Source of the DNA: Tetradesmus obliquus
Lineage: Eukaryota > Chlorophyta > Chlorophyceae > Sphaeropleales > Scenedesmaceae
NCBI GenBank assembly: GCA_030272155.1
Contig: CP126194.1
Location: 4,951,501-5,015,500 of the forward strand
Reading direction: 5' to 3'
DNA length: 64,000 nucleotides
Both the position numbers and the translations under genes were made by a program. The stretch's first letter is position 1; the number at the start of each line of letters is the position of its first letter. Below are positions 10,650 through 22,600 of this stretch, one piece after another. The notes beneath the pieces were generated by a model that saw only the letters and a list, made by a program, of their open reading frames with translations, was not told the origin of the DNA and did no database searches.

Positions 10650-13614
10650 CGGTTCCAGAGCAGCAGGGTGTGTCGCTGGTGCCGTTTTACAGCCAGCAGC
10701 TGCAGTCTGCCGATGCCGCAGCGGCCCCTGCTGTGGATGCCAGACGGACCAGCAGCGGCGTTGCAGTGCCAGTTGTGCGTGATGTGCTGCTGCTGCCAGA
10801 GGATGCTGATCCACAGCAGCTGCAGGCAGATGATGACGAGTTCCAGTCCTGCATGGAAACCACCTCAAGCGCAGCAGCAACAGCAGCAGCACCATCGGCA
10901 ACAGCACCGCAAGCAGCAGCACTCAGCGCAGCAGCAGCTGGTGATGCCAGCAAGTGCACCAGCGCCGGCACCACGCATGCAGCCGCCAGCAGCAGCACCA
11001 GCAGCATGAGCAGCACGCACAGTGGGACCATGGGCGGCGGCGGCAGCAGCAGCGGCACTCATATGGTTGAGCTGCAGCGGCAGAAGCAACAGCAGCTGAA
11101 GGCGCTGGTGGATGAGCTGGAGGGGCGAGTTGAGGTCATCATGCCGGCTGATCTCAACATTGTCAGGTGGGTAGTTTCGGCGAGTTGAAATGGTGTCGTG
11201 GCCCAGGGCAGGCGTTGTGAAATGTGTGCTGCGTGCTGCAGCGTGAGTGTAGAGCTGGCAGTGGGTTGAGGGGCGGCGGCATGCGCTGCAGATGCCAGGA
11301 GCGCAGCTGGGCACCACCAGCAGCACAGCCTGCGCTGCATACGCAGGGGATACTGGTGCACGCAAGTGTTCAGTGTTCACCCGACGAATCACCTGTACAT
11401 ATGCTGAGCACAGGACGTAGCCCGAAACACCTCAACCGGAAAAAACCCTGCGTACAATGTTTCGGCCCGACTTGTGCTCTGCATGTGTACTACTTGTGCC
11501 GTGGGTGCGATTCTGGACTTGACGATGGCGTTTGGAATTGTGTTGCGACCATCACCTCTGCATGTCTCAGGTGCCTAGCCCTCGCCTGCATCAGCGAGCT
11601 GTGCGCCTCACCAGCCTGCCTGCACCTGCCTATCTGCCGCATGTGCCTTTCCCTCTACCTCTAGGTACCTGGGTGGCGGCGCGTTTGGCGAAGTGTACCT
11701 GTGCCGCTGGCATGGCGTGGAGGTGGCAGTCAAATCCCTCTCACCCAGCCTCATCTCAAATGACTCCTCAGGCACTCCTTGTGCAGACGCCTGCGCAGAC
11801 TTGCTGAAAGAAGCTGCAGTGCTGGCCTCGCTGCACCACCCAAACATTGTCAGTGTGTTTGGCGTAGTGCTGCCGCCCTGGCAGCTGCTCAGCAGCCGCA
11901 GCAGGACCACGTCATCTGACATGGCAGCTGGCCTGCAGCAGCACCAGGAGCAGGAGCAGCAGCAGCAGGGTGGCTCGACCGCTGAGCAGCTGGCAGCAGC
12001 AGCAGATGAGCTGACAGACGAGCTGCTGGCAGCAGCAGCAGGCACCAGCAGGCTGTCGTCTGCGCCGAGTGCTGCTGGCAGTGCAGCGGTTAGCTTCTCA
12101 GGCTGCCGTGCAGCGATGGCGTCTGCGCTGAGTCAGGGGCACCCGCCCGCGCCAGCCATTGTGACAGAGTTCCTGAGCCTGGGCTCGCTGCACAATGCGA
12201 TCAACTGCAGGGCTGACTGGCTGCGTGGCAGCATGGCGCGCGCGAAGCTGCTGCTGGACACGGCACGGGTGAGCGCAGATCGGCTGCAGCAGGTTTTACA
12301 CAAAGCATCACAGCAGGGCTGGTGTGCAGTCAACCCTCATAGACTTGACGCTTTGTTGCCATAGAGTAGCGGCTATACTCGTATGTATGCGGAGCTTGCA
12401 GGTTTTACTGTCAATACAGTAGTTGTGTTCCTATCGTGTTTGGCTGCTGGCGAGCATGCTCACGCTCGGCCCTCTGCTGAGTGTCTGCCACCGCTGCCGC
12501 TGCCCCTCAGGGCCTGGACTACCTGCACAGCAAGCGTCTGGTGCACTTTGACCTCAAGAGCGCCAACCTGCTGGTGACCATGCGCGACAAGGTGCCCTGC
12601 GTGAAGCTGGCAGACATGGGACGTGAGTTGCCACATGCCCAGGCAGGCTCCCCAGCAGCAGCAGCAGCAGCAGTGTCAGCAGCAGCATGCACACGGCTGT
12701 GGGTTTCCAATGACTGTGGCTTGCATGACAGGTGCACTGGCTGCGGAGCTCTCAATGCGCCTGCTTGCCTGATACGTGCTGTAGCTGCTCCGTCCCCCTT
12801 TGAGTTGACGCCACTGTGCTTGGACCCGTGTTTCACAGCTGCAATGCATTGTATGCCTGCTGGTTTTCCCCATGGTCACCGGATGTTGCTGCCCTTCCCT
12901 TCTGCAGTGACCAAGCAGCGGCGGCAGACGTTTGTGTCGGGCATCAACTCGCTGCGGGGCACGCTGCCCTGGATCGCGCCCGAGATTGTGAAGCACCCAG
13001 AGACCGTCACGGAGAAGGTGAGCCGCCCGCGAGCATGCTACGTCAGCAGAGTATGCGGTTACCCCCTTTTTAGTCCTACGCCTGCTTGCGCAACCGCCAT
13101 GCCTAGGGAGAAAAGGGTTTTATGTGTATTGAGCAGCTTGCCATGCCCGGTGGTGATAGCCGCCTTTGTGTGTGTCGGCTAAGCCATGCACAGGACCAGC
13201 CTGTGGCAGCTCTTGCGGCCTGCTGCACTGCTGCACCTGACGCGCCTGTGCCGGCTGCTGCCGCTGCCGCTGCTGCTGCTGCTACAGGCGGACATCTGGA
13301 GCTTTGGCGTGTGCATGTGGCAGCTGTGGACCATGCAGGAGCCCTTTGAGGGCGTGCACCTGCACGCGCTGCTGCACCAGCTCTCAGCGCCAGGCGGCCT
13401 CAGCCTGCCTGTGCCTGGCACACCAGACTGGCAGGAGCCCGAGTGCCCTGCAGAGCCTGCGCCCGGCTGGCGGTCGCTGATGCAACGCTGCTGGCAGCAG
13501 GTTGCTGCGGAGCGGCCCACTGGGCGGCAGCTGGTGGAGGCGCTTGAGGAGATGATGGAGGCGCTGCGCGCGGCGCGGCGGCGCACCTCCGAGCCCACCG
13601 CTGCGCAGCGCTGA
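6616..13614 (+). CDS. NLP-like sensor + PB1 + Raf-like protein kinase
   Basis: Ten exons: 6616-6771, 7104-7158, 7308-7461, 7674-7833, 8046-9770, 10067-11166, 11665-12268, 12511-12622, 12908-13017, 13288-13614. They sum to 4503 nt (1500 residues) with every phase matching. Residues 1-175 resemble the GAF-like N-terminal domain of NIN-like proteins: LLQCWVP...RVLTT...PF, then SRVF, then SNLLLGVYD...VAVLELAM. Residues 176-690 are low-complexity Gln/Ser/Ala. A PB1 domain spans about 690-810 (SYVGGAQKLVGVP, IKYALP, OPCA motif YVDLESEEDVE). The kinase domain begins near 1117: GGGAFGEVY, VAVK, HFDLKSANLL, ADMG, RGTLPWIAPE, DIWSFGV. HFDLK and RGTLPW fit plant Raf-like group B kinases, which also carry PB1. 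DFG is changed to DMG, and about 90 low-complexity residues are inserted in the N-lobe. The predicted role is a signalling kinase; substrate unknown. No RWP-RK DNA-binding domain is present. Confidence 0.85.
8046..9770 (+). other. Giant low-complexity exon of the kinase gene
   Basis: One exon codes 575 residues, mostly Gln, Ser and Ala runs from CAG/AGC triplets (for example 8110-8180, 8812-8940, 9270-9410). The start of the PB1 domain lies at its 3' end. The exon joins in phase 0 on both sides. Triplet slippage probably makes its length variable between strains. Confidence 0.7.
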
Positions 13615-14025
13615 TGCACACGCGTGCGTCTGCTTGCTATGGTGCATGCGGTGTTGAGTTGTATTGATGTTGTGGCGGCGCGTCTGCAAGGGTGCAGCAG
13701 CGTGTGCCGCCACAGCAGTGATGCGTGGGTGCGGCGGCGGCTGGCTGCATGCTATGGTGTGGCTTTTGTAGGATTGCGCAGGGTGAGGCATATTGTGGGT
13801 TGAGCAGCGACTGTACAAGTGCATGAGGGGATGCCAGAGGCGCTGTGAGCGGCGCGGCGGCGCTGGCCGAGCCCACCGCGCAGCGCTGATGCTGGCTTGC
13901 ACGAGGCTGGTAGACTGTGGTTCTGGCACGCCTGCACGCCTGCAGCTGCGCTTGTTGCACTCGCAGCGGCGATTCCTGGGTGATGTGGCTGCTGGCGCGC
14001 TATGGTGTAGCTTTGGTAGGGTCAA
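13555..14025 (+). repeat. Degenerate copies of the kinase last-exon end in the 3' flank
   Basis: The last 60 coding bases (13555-13616, ending GAGCCCACCG...GCAGCGCTGATG) recur at about 13835-13890, 278 bp downstream. A marker GCTATGGTG is found at 13636, 13751 and 13999, each followed by a similar stretch, so the 3' untranslated region consists of diverged tandem units. Confidence 0.7.
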
Positions 14026-16850
14026 GGTCTGGCTAAGGCCTGTTGCGTGGGCGAAAAATGGGACTTGACAAGTGCATGACGGGCTGGCGGCAGGAATTTG
14101 ACTCCCTTTTGTCCGGAAGCAGCGAGGAGCATCGAGTACTGGCTGGCTCACTGGCTGGCTAGCTGGCTGGCTGGCTGGCTAGGCAGCTGGCGGGCAGGAG
14201 CTTTTGGCTGTGCATGCTGTATGTATCTGTTTGCACATGCCTTTATCTCTGCCAGGCTGCAACCGAACTGTCAGGAGGGCTCACTGCCTGGGCATATGCC
14301 AGCAGAAACCAGGCTTGCAGGTGTGAGGTGCGTGCTGATCCTGTGCTCGGTTTGGTATTGCCGTGCCAGAAGCGCTGTGTGTTGAAGTGCTGCATGTGTG
14401 TCACTGTTGGAACAGCCAGGCCTGCGTACATTAGGAAGCTTTGCTCTGCATTGCCTGCTGTGCGTCAGTTGTTGGTAGCACTAGTAGCTCAGAGGTGTGT
14501 GTGCAGTGAATGTGTTTGCAGGTATAGTGCAGAGAAAAGCTAGATGGTGTGACGCTCTTGGTTGGCCTGTATCTGTATATGCTAGGGCTTTGCCTTGTGC
14601 TGTGTGCTTTCGCACGCCAGGCAGCGGCATGCTGCATTTGTGACACATTGCAACTGCCAGATGCATCGGCTCTGTCGTCTGACGTGTATTGCAGTGCTAT
14701 GTGCACATGACGCGAGGGTTGTGTGTGCACGCAGCTGCTCACCGCAGCACAGGTACTGCTTGCAAACATGCTTGAGAGGGTGCAAGGGTCTCTGTTGCTG
14801 TATACAGCAGACATTTAATGAAAGGAGAGGGCAGGGTTGACTGCAGTTTGCTGTTGACTTGATGCTGTAGTATCTGGTACGTGTTGTTCTGTGTAGCCTA
14901 GGTGTGGGACGGAGGCATATGCACTGGCTGTTACGCACTGTCAACAACATGTGAGGGATGCCATCTTGAGGTTTCAGTCTGGGGATGTGCTTGCAGCGTT
15001 GAGGCGGGCGGGTATGCATGCATGTGTATGCATTGTAGGTTGCACCTTTCTCATGTCATCCACGCCAGGACTTGCAGTGCAGCAGACGGCAGCTTGTGCT
15101 GCTGCGTGCTGCTTGTGTATGGCTGTCTCCATGATGCAGCTCGATGGTGCTGCTGGTCATGCGTCGGTGTGCGCTGTTGTTGCGTCATAGTTCATTTGGC
15201 ATGCAGCGTCATAACACTACCGTCTGGTGGTGCGACAGCTGTTGTTTTGTGCTGCAGGAAGCTATGTTTTACACGAATGGTTGTTGAGCACACATCATTG
15301 GCAGCGGTCTCAACACCATGCAAGCCTCGGCAGCCTGCTGATGGCAGTTGCAGTTGATTGTGCAGTATGGTTACTGGTTATCTTCTTCAAAGGGTCCAGC
15401 GGCCTCAAAGTGCAAAGGGTTCAGCAGCCTAAAAGGGTTTTGAGGGTAGGTCTCACCGCAGGGGGTGCTGCCTCCCAGGATTTGTTTTATGTGCGTGTCA
15501 TAGCGTCCTTATGTTAATGAGGCGGGGCTGGTGTGTTGCTGGTGTCCCAGTTCTGCAGGCAAAACTGGATGTGGCTGTTTACTAGCCCTGACATAAGTGG
15601 AGTTGCTGTGCATTGGCGTGTGTGAGAGCTGAGGCTGTTGGGCGCCACTGCAGTGCCTTGGTTACGTATGGTTAGGCAGGGCACCTTGTGTGGGCGGCAA
15701 TCTCTAGAGCACCTCACACCTTGCATTCACATTTATGACAAAAACTCAGCAAAGCTTGGCCCGTGCCACAACTCAGCGATTGCTTGAATGAGGCGTGCGT
15801 GAGCGAGGTACCCTGCTTCAACTGTGTGCATGCCGTCCATGTGCTGCAACCCTGGAGTCGTCATGTCATCATAACACCTGCACTAATGCATGCCACACCA
15901 GAGGATGTCCTTGTGGCTTGGTGATGTTGGCTGTGATCTTTTGCGTCACCAGGCATTCATTGCTGGCAGCATGCAGGGCAGCCAGCGTGCTCTTTGAGCG
16001 CCATGCCATGAGCCCTCAGTGAGCTGTGCTGCTCCTGAGCTGCTGTGCAATGGCCGTAGCTGCTGCTGTGCAGGGCATCATCTTTGCATGCGACTGCACG
16101 TGTATGGTTCAGTAGCAAGTAGTCAGGCACCTGTCATAAACTTAGGAGCGGATGATGATGATTGCAGAAGAGCATGTTCTCATGTGATACCCTTGTCCTG
16201 GGCAGCTTGGCATGGTGTGAGTCACGCCTCATACTATAGTATGGTATTTGTGTATCCTGTGAGTGGCAATCTGGTTTGCTGGGGTGTGCCAGTATGCAGT
16301 GTCAGGGCATCGGCGCAGATACACCATCTTTGACTGCTATCACACCCACTCTTGACCAGTTGACCATCCTATCTTTAGTTCCCCGATGGAACAGCTTGGA
16401 AGCACAGTTGGCGATTACACCAGCATCGCAGTGCCGAGTACCTGTGTGGTGATGCTCGGAAGGCAGCTTCTTGCTCAAACGGCCGCCTTACACTTATTCT
16501 AGTAACGGGTACAGCTTGTATGGCTGACGTATTTCTGCGATTCATTTTATGCCTGCAACTCTTTGTACTGACGTATGCTGTTCTGCTCACCTGCAGCTGC
16601 CAGCTGTCCCGTGTCATCACGAGACCACGTGACGTTCATGGCGCAGCTGCAAGGTTTCAACAGTTCACATTTGTGCTCTGACATTGCTCGGTACAAAAGT
16701 TGTAGAGTCGGTATGGTACTTCTGAAGGGCCGCTGGACATGTGCTTTCGTGCTAGCTTGGCGTACAGTTTCGCGTGGGAAAGTGCGCGCTCATACAATGA
16801 AACATAATCAGCAAGCACCAGAATCTATTATTTAAATCTCGAGGCAAGAG
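13615..16850. other. Gene-poor stretch after the kinase gene
   Basis: No open frame here has family resemblance or convincing splice structure. It contains the diverged tandem units described above, a CTGG tetranucleotide array at 14139-14182 and T/G-rich sequence that looks like 3' untranslated and intergenic DNA. A transcript without a conserved protein cannot be excluded. Confidence 0.5.
14139..14182. repeat. CTGG tetranucleotide microsatellite
   Basis: About ten units of CTGG, slightly interrupted by CTCA and CTAG. Confidence 0.9.
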
Positions 16851-16855
16851 AACAG

Positions 16856-16864
16856 CATAAAAGG
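16856..16864 (+). promoter_or_regulatory. TATA-like element of the DSPYQP-repeat gene
   Basis: CATAAAAGG lies 128 bases before the chosen ATG (16992), preceded by an AT-rich patch ending TTATTTAAAT. The position suits a core promoter with a short 5' untranslated region. Confidence 0.45.
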
Positions 16865-16991
16865 GCGTCGCGAGCGAAGTATCGCGTACACTCTGTGGTG
16901 TGCTGGATTGCAGCAGCTGCTAGTCACCAGTGCCTGGTGAGGCTAGATAGTGTGTGAGAGTGCTGCTAGAGTCTGTGAATATCAAGAAACA

Positions 16992-18536
16992 ATGCAAAAA
17001 TACTGTCTGATACGTGTACAAGCTGCAGCAGCTCAGCCTGAGCATGACAGTCGTGGTTCACCCCACCTACTAGGGCCCTCTAGCCAGCAGAGTCTTCAGC
17101 AGCTGCTGCAGGCCTTCAGCGCCGCCATGCCAGCAGCATATGCATGTCAGCAGCAGCTGCATGAAACATCTGAGACACGTCCCAAATGCTGGTGGCGTGT
17201 ATGGTTCGCAGGACCCAAGGATAGGCACAGCACAGCATCAGCAATGGTGTACGGCATGGCAACCTCTGGCAAAACCCTTCAGGGCAGCCAGGACAGCGGC
17301 CTGCTGCGCAGCCTGAAGCCTATTGCCACCAAACCCAAACAGGCCAGCAGTGGTGCCCCTGTGCTACCAGACTCCCCATACCAGCCCACACCGCATAGCC
17401 ATGTAGCAGCGCTGGCCAGCAGCTTGATGCGGCATAGCAGCACTGACATGGCGCTGGACAAAGCAGCGCCACAGACGCCTGTGCTGCAGGATTCCCCATA
17501 TCAGCCATCATCACACAAACATGTGGCACAGCTGGCCGGCGTGTTCGTCGAACAAGCCGGCAACAACAGCAGTGCCAAGCCAAGCACGCCACAGCACACG
17601 CCTGTCCTGGCCGACTCGGGTGATTTCCAGCCAGGTTGCAGGTCACATGTGGCCCAGCTCATCAGCCAGGTCACCAGCAGGCTGCAGGCACAGACAAATG
17701 GCAGCAGCAGCAACAGCAGCAGTGCAGGTACACAGCAGCAGCTGCCGGGGGACCTGCCTTACCAGCCAGACTCGAAAGTACATGTGGCAGAACTTGTGAA
17801 GACTTTCAAACAGACACCGAGCAGCCCTGCAGGAGACAGTAGCAGCACCCGCAGGACAGCACCAGTGCATGGTTCAACCCCACACAACACTCCCCTTGCT
17901 AGGACCGCTGTCGGCACCTTCTTCACAACGCAGCAGCAACAAGGCGGGCCTGCAGGACAAGTGCAGCCTACACCAGAGGACCTGGCTAGCAGCAGCAACC
18001 CCACTGCTGCGCCAGGTAGCCCGCAAATAATCCACCTGTCATATGGCAAGGCAGCACAATTCAAGGGCATGCCTGGCGCAAGCAGGGTTGCAGCAGTGGC
18101 CCATCAGCTGGAACAGCAGTGCGCAATGGACAGTGAAGGCACCGGCAGCGCCTCCAACAGCAGCACAGCAAGCAGCAGCGCAGCGTGTGAGGCACTGCCT
18201 GGATCAGGCAGTGGTGCATGTGCAGCGCATGGCAGCAGTAGCAGCCATGCTGGCGTAACTGCCAGCACCTCATGCGTGATCCAGTCAGCAGCCACGCCAG
18301 AAGTGTCACACGATGGCATGAGCGTGCGCCTGCTGCCTCCATCACGCAAGCCACAGGTGGTGGCAGCGCGGCTGTCCGGCATAACCTTGGAGGGGGCAAA
18401 GGTTGCCCTTCAGCGCACAGCATCGGCAGAGGTAGCGGCGAGCTTGGCATCTGACAGCGGCCAGAACATGAACCCATTGTACAGGCCAACATCCGAAGGC
18501 CTGGACATGCCAGGATGTGGAGGCGTGCAGGAGTGA
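16992..18536 (+). CDS. Protein with four DSPYQP...HVA repeats, unknown family
   Basis: This is one uninterrupted frame of 514 codons from the first ATG to the TGA, unusual among its intron-rich neighbours. I do not recognise a family. Four related units of roughly 30 residues occur at about residues 120, 161, 202 and 251: APVLPDSPYQPTPHSHVAAL, TPVLQDSPYQPSSHKHVAQL, TPVLADSGDFQPGCRSHVAQL (shortened here by none) and LPGDLPYQPDSKVHVAEL. Each unit has a Pro-Val-Leu lead, an acidic-Ser-Pro-Tyr-Gln-Pro core, a HVA triplet and a following hydrophobic helix-like stretch. A looser fifth copy (YGKAAQFKGMPGASRVAAVA) lies near residue 360. The rest is Ser/Gln/Ala-rich. There is no signal peptide or membrane segment. 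A scaffold or regulatory protein with short linear binding motifs is a guess. A later ATG at 17127 is an alternative start. Confidence 0.7.
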   Translation: MQKYCLIRVQAAAAQPEHDSRGSPHLLGPSSQQSLQQLLQAFSAAMPAAYACQQQLHETSETRPKCWWRVWFAGPKDRHSTASAMVYGMATSGKTLQGSQDSGLLRSLKPIATKPKQASSGAPVLPDSPYQPTPHSHVAALASSLMRHSSTDMALDKAAPQTPVLQDSPYQPSSHKHVAQLAGVFVEQAGNNSSAKPSTPQHTPVLADSGDFQPGCRSHVAQLISQVTSRLQAQTNGSSSNSSSAGTQQQLPGDLPYQPDSKVHVAELVKTFKQTPSSPAGDSSSTRRTAPVHGSTPHNTPLARTAVGTFFTTQQQQGGPAGQVQPTPEDLASSSNPTAAPGSPQIIHLSYGKAAQFKGMPGASRVAAVAHQLEQQCAMDSEGTGSASNSSTASSSAACEALPGSGSGACAAHGSSSSHAGVTASTSCVIQSAATPEVSHDGMSVRLLPPSRKPQVVAARLSGITLEGAKVALQRTASAEVAASLASDSGQNMNPLYRPTSEGLDMPGCGGVQE

Positions 18537-19650
18537 GGTCAAACCATGGCGTTGGAATTTAGCATGGAAGCTGCTGTGCTAAACAGACAACATGCGGGTG
18601 GTTTGTAGCACAAACCGTTGAGCTGGCAGGCTGCATCAGTTGCTTTGGTTAAAGGGTTCAACCTGAACTTGGAAGTGCACACTGCCATCATATGTTGATC
18701 AGCAGCTGTGGCTGCTGAGCAGGTGCAGCATTTGCAACTGCTGGATTCAGACCGAGGCTCCCGGTTCGTTGACACCTGCCCATGGTGTGATGACGTGCTT
18801 TTGCAGCTGCCAAGACAGTCAATGCCGGCAGCAGTACACTGTGTGATATTTGAATGTCGCCATGGCAGACAAGCTGCAGTGGCTTGTGACAACGAACTCC
18901 TGACTATGAGATGTGAGTATTCAAGTGATAATCTGTATTGAGTTCATAATGGCTCCTGTTGTTGCGAAGGTAACAAGGACGGACGAACCGATGACAAAAC
19001 CGCACGTAACACAATTCAAAGCCAATCGCCCACCAGGCAGCCGATAGAAGGCCCGCTGTCAGACATAATATCCATCATAGTCGTGATCATCTTATAGCTT
19101 TTGCTTCGCCAGCCATACTTAGATTGTACGCCAGACCCTTGAAGCGCGCCAAACAGCCTGGAGGTCCTGCTACGACGCAGAGCCAGAGAGACATCCACCA
19201 AGCTTGTAAACGTCATCAACAAGACGCCGAACAACAAGAATAGTCGTGCGATACCTGAACGACTCCGACAGGTGAGCAAGGGGGCTTCTGCAGACGATGC
19301 TGCTATCATATGTGAACACAACTCCGAAGCTTTAGAAGCAGCTCGCCGATCAGCAAAGTTGCGCGTGCAACCACCCGGCGTGATTTCAACCATGCAGCTG
19401 CAAGCGGGCCTTTCCAGTGTTTTGTCTGCAGCTGCACCAGGGACCAACAACAACAGCAGCGCTGCTAGCAGGAACCAGCTGCAACTGTTGCATGCTTGCA
19501 AGCACTTTGCAGTACAAGGACACGCTTGCAGGACCTGCGATATCACAGTCTCATTCTGATAGAAGTGCTGAATAAGCCTTGCTGCCCTCTTGCTGCTTTG
19601 CAGGACTGCATCCTCCAAGTCCCAGGCTTGCTCACAGACCTGCCAACATC
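18537..19650. other. Intergenic region before gene A
   Basis: I see no supported gene. A 200-codon open frame on the minus strand (19016-19618) has no family resemblance, no splice logic and overlaps the presumed gene A promoter. The stretch probably holds the 3' end of the DSPYQP-repeat transcript and the promoter of gene A. Confidence 0.45.
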
Positions 19651-22600
19651 ATGGCACGCGGCTTGCGCCAGGTCACCACCCTGCTGCTGCTGTCAGCAGC
19701 TGTGACATGCCTGCTGTCAGGCTCTGTCAACGCCAGGCCTCTGCATGGTGAGTTAAAGTTTCAGCAGACTCGGCATGCAGATGTTGTGCTGGCGGTGTTT
19801 GCTTGCAGGACCAGCATGAACAGAGCAGGGAGTATGCCTCCTGCAGGATTCAAGGAAGCTACGCTGCTGACTTGGTTTAAAACGAGATACACTCCAGTCA
19901 TCCTGCAGGAAAGCCAGATTGGTTCATTTTAAGTACACTCTGGACACCGGCACAACACAACTGCTTGCAGGAACAGTATGCAGAAGCCAGGACGGCTGTG
20001 TGCTTGCAGGAGCATGGCATGCAGTGCAGCAGATAGCTGCTGCATGAAGCACAGAGAAGAGGTGGTACTTTCTGTCACCCAGCCACACCTTGCAGAGTGA
20101 TAATCATCACAGCAATTCAACAGCCCTGGCGGTTGCTGCTGTTCCTGCAATCCTGCAGGCACCCACATGCGAAGGCTGGCTGACGCCAAGGCTGACGCCT
20201 CATCCACAGGGGGCACTGCACTGTCTGTGTCAGACTCCCAGGGCACGTCCGATGTGACCACCACCAGCACCGCCTCCAATGGCGGCACTGCTGTTGCAGT
20301 CAAGTCTGCCAGCAATGATGCTTCACACCTGGTCAGCTCTGCGGCTGATGGCAACAGCAGCTTCACCTACAACAGCAGCACCCCCCACTCCAAGGACGAC
20401 GTCTGGGACAGCGCCCCTGCTTGCAGGAACTCCAGCACTGCCACCTTTGACGCCAGCATGCGCCTGTGGGGCTGGGAGAACAACGCACCCTGCGCCTTCA
20501 AGGAGGAGAAGCCCGCCTCTGGCAGCAGCCCTGCTGGCACTTCTACTGGCAGCGATGATGCTTGGAACCGTGCCCCGCCCTGCAAGCAGGCAGACACCAG
20601 CGCCACCAAGGACAACAGCGGCCGCCTGTGGGGCTGGGAGAATGGCGCCTCCTGCGCTTTCAAGGCACCTGGCGACGGCGGCGATGCTGTGTGGGAGGTG
20701 AGTGCTTGGCCGGCTGCCGGATGCCTTGCCTGGTTGCTGCATGCTCTGCTGCAGCATGAAATCCACCGCATCTGCAAACGTACTGTCAGTCACTGGCATG
20801 GCCAGCAATTCACCCTGCTAATCTGTCGGTGCTTCTTGTCGCTGCTTGGCGATGCTCCCTTTCAGGCTGCCAAGCCCTGCACTGGCCCTGCAACTGCCGA
20901 CAATGTCAAGAATACCGACAACCGTGGCCGCAAGTGGGGCTGGGAGAACGGTGCATCCTGTGCCTTCAAGGTGCGTGTGCAGAATTTTAGAATCACTGGT
21001 TGTCTTTTGCTGTGTTCAGCAGAATCCTGCAGGAGATGTGTGCCAGCTTTGTACTGCCATGCAAGGTTGCTGCATGATTTGGACTGCAAAGGAGGGTACC
21101 AAGGAACCCCGTGAGTGTGATGGCAGCACATCATCCAGCATATAAAGCTTGGTGTTGGGCATCGGCTTATACGTCAAACTCACAATGAATTCTCAATAGA
21201 CGCTGCACTGGGCTGTGTTGCTTGCCTTGCAGAGCTCTGGCGCCCGCAAGCTGCTGTGGGGCGGCTTCTTTGGCGGCAACTGGGGGCGCTTCTTTTCACC
21301 CAGCGAGAGCAACTGGGGCTGGTCCATGCAGCCCCAGCAGGAGCAGGGCAACAGTGGGGACTCCAGTGATGACCAAGAGGCCTCCCCTGCTCCCTCTGCT
21401 TCCCCCTCTCGCTCGCCCTCTGCTGCTTCTTCTCCATCACCTGCACCCACTAAGGACACACACGTGAAGAGTGAGGAGGTGGCCGCGTCTGCTGACAGCA
21501 GCAAGACACAAGGTGAGGGCAAGCGCGCCCCAGAGAACAACGCCGGCACAAGGCCCTCCAACAACACCAACGACGCAGCAGCTGAAGCTCAAGGAGGAGC
21601 TTACAAGCTGGCCGATGGCACCATCCTCCTCCACACCCAAGCTCAGGTATGACAGCCTGCCAGTTCTTTGTGCACGCACATGTTGCACTGTGTGTTTGCT
21701 GATCAGATTGTGTGGCACACTCGGACCCATGTGCAAGCTGACATCAACATCACCTGCATCTACCTGCTGCTGCCACCCACTGCAGGCAAAAGACAAGGAT
21801 GGCCAGCAGGTCCATGCAAATGCCTGGGGAGTGTACGACAACAAGACTGGCACGGTGGGTGATAACGCTGCAATACACTCTCATTGCCCTCAGTCTCTGG
21901 CCCTGCTTTTCAACCTGCAGCAGAACATCGCATGTTCAGCCGCTAGCAGAAAAACCTTACAGACTGCCATGTTATTGCAAAGCCAGCAGTCTGTGATACG
22001 TGTTTTGCCTTGCTGTTTTGCTGTTATGCTGGCTTGCTTGCAGGGTTCTGCGAGACAGCTGAACTTTGGTCTCCATAACAATACCAGCCGTCCTTTACTT
22101 TTGCAATGCTCTGGCTGCTAAACTCTGGCTGCATAATGTGGTGCCCTCCGTTTGTGCATACAGGTCACCACAACCACTGCAGCTGGCCGCTCCCTCAAGC
22201 AAGATGCCACAGTCCACAAAGTGGGCACATTCACCTGTGTTGAGCTACCTTCTGCCAAGACCAAGTGCTGGGATGAGAGGGCTGTGAAGCAGCAGCAGGA
22301 TCACTCCTCACATGACGCTGACCTGAAGGCACCTCTCCCTCAGCAGACGTTTGGAGTGTCCCAGTTTGCGCAGAACGGTGTGTCAGGCACCATTGCACCA
22401 CCCACCCCAGCCAGTGTGCCCACCACCCCTGTGGCTGCACCTGCTGTCACCGCCACCAAGCCCACTGCCAGCACACCCAGCGCCGCCACAGGCCTCAACA
22501 CCACCACAGCTGCCCCTGTCAAAAGCACGCAGCCAACTGCCACCGACATCCTCCACACCATTGCCGGCCTCCTCTTCAATGCCAGCAGCATCACCCCTGC

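Noticed and set aside
19016-19618. 200-codon minus-strand frame before gene A
   Set aside because: No recognisable motif or splice structure; Cys/Ser/Leu-rich shadow of the promoter region.
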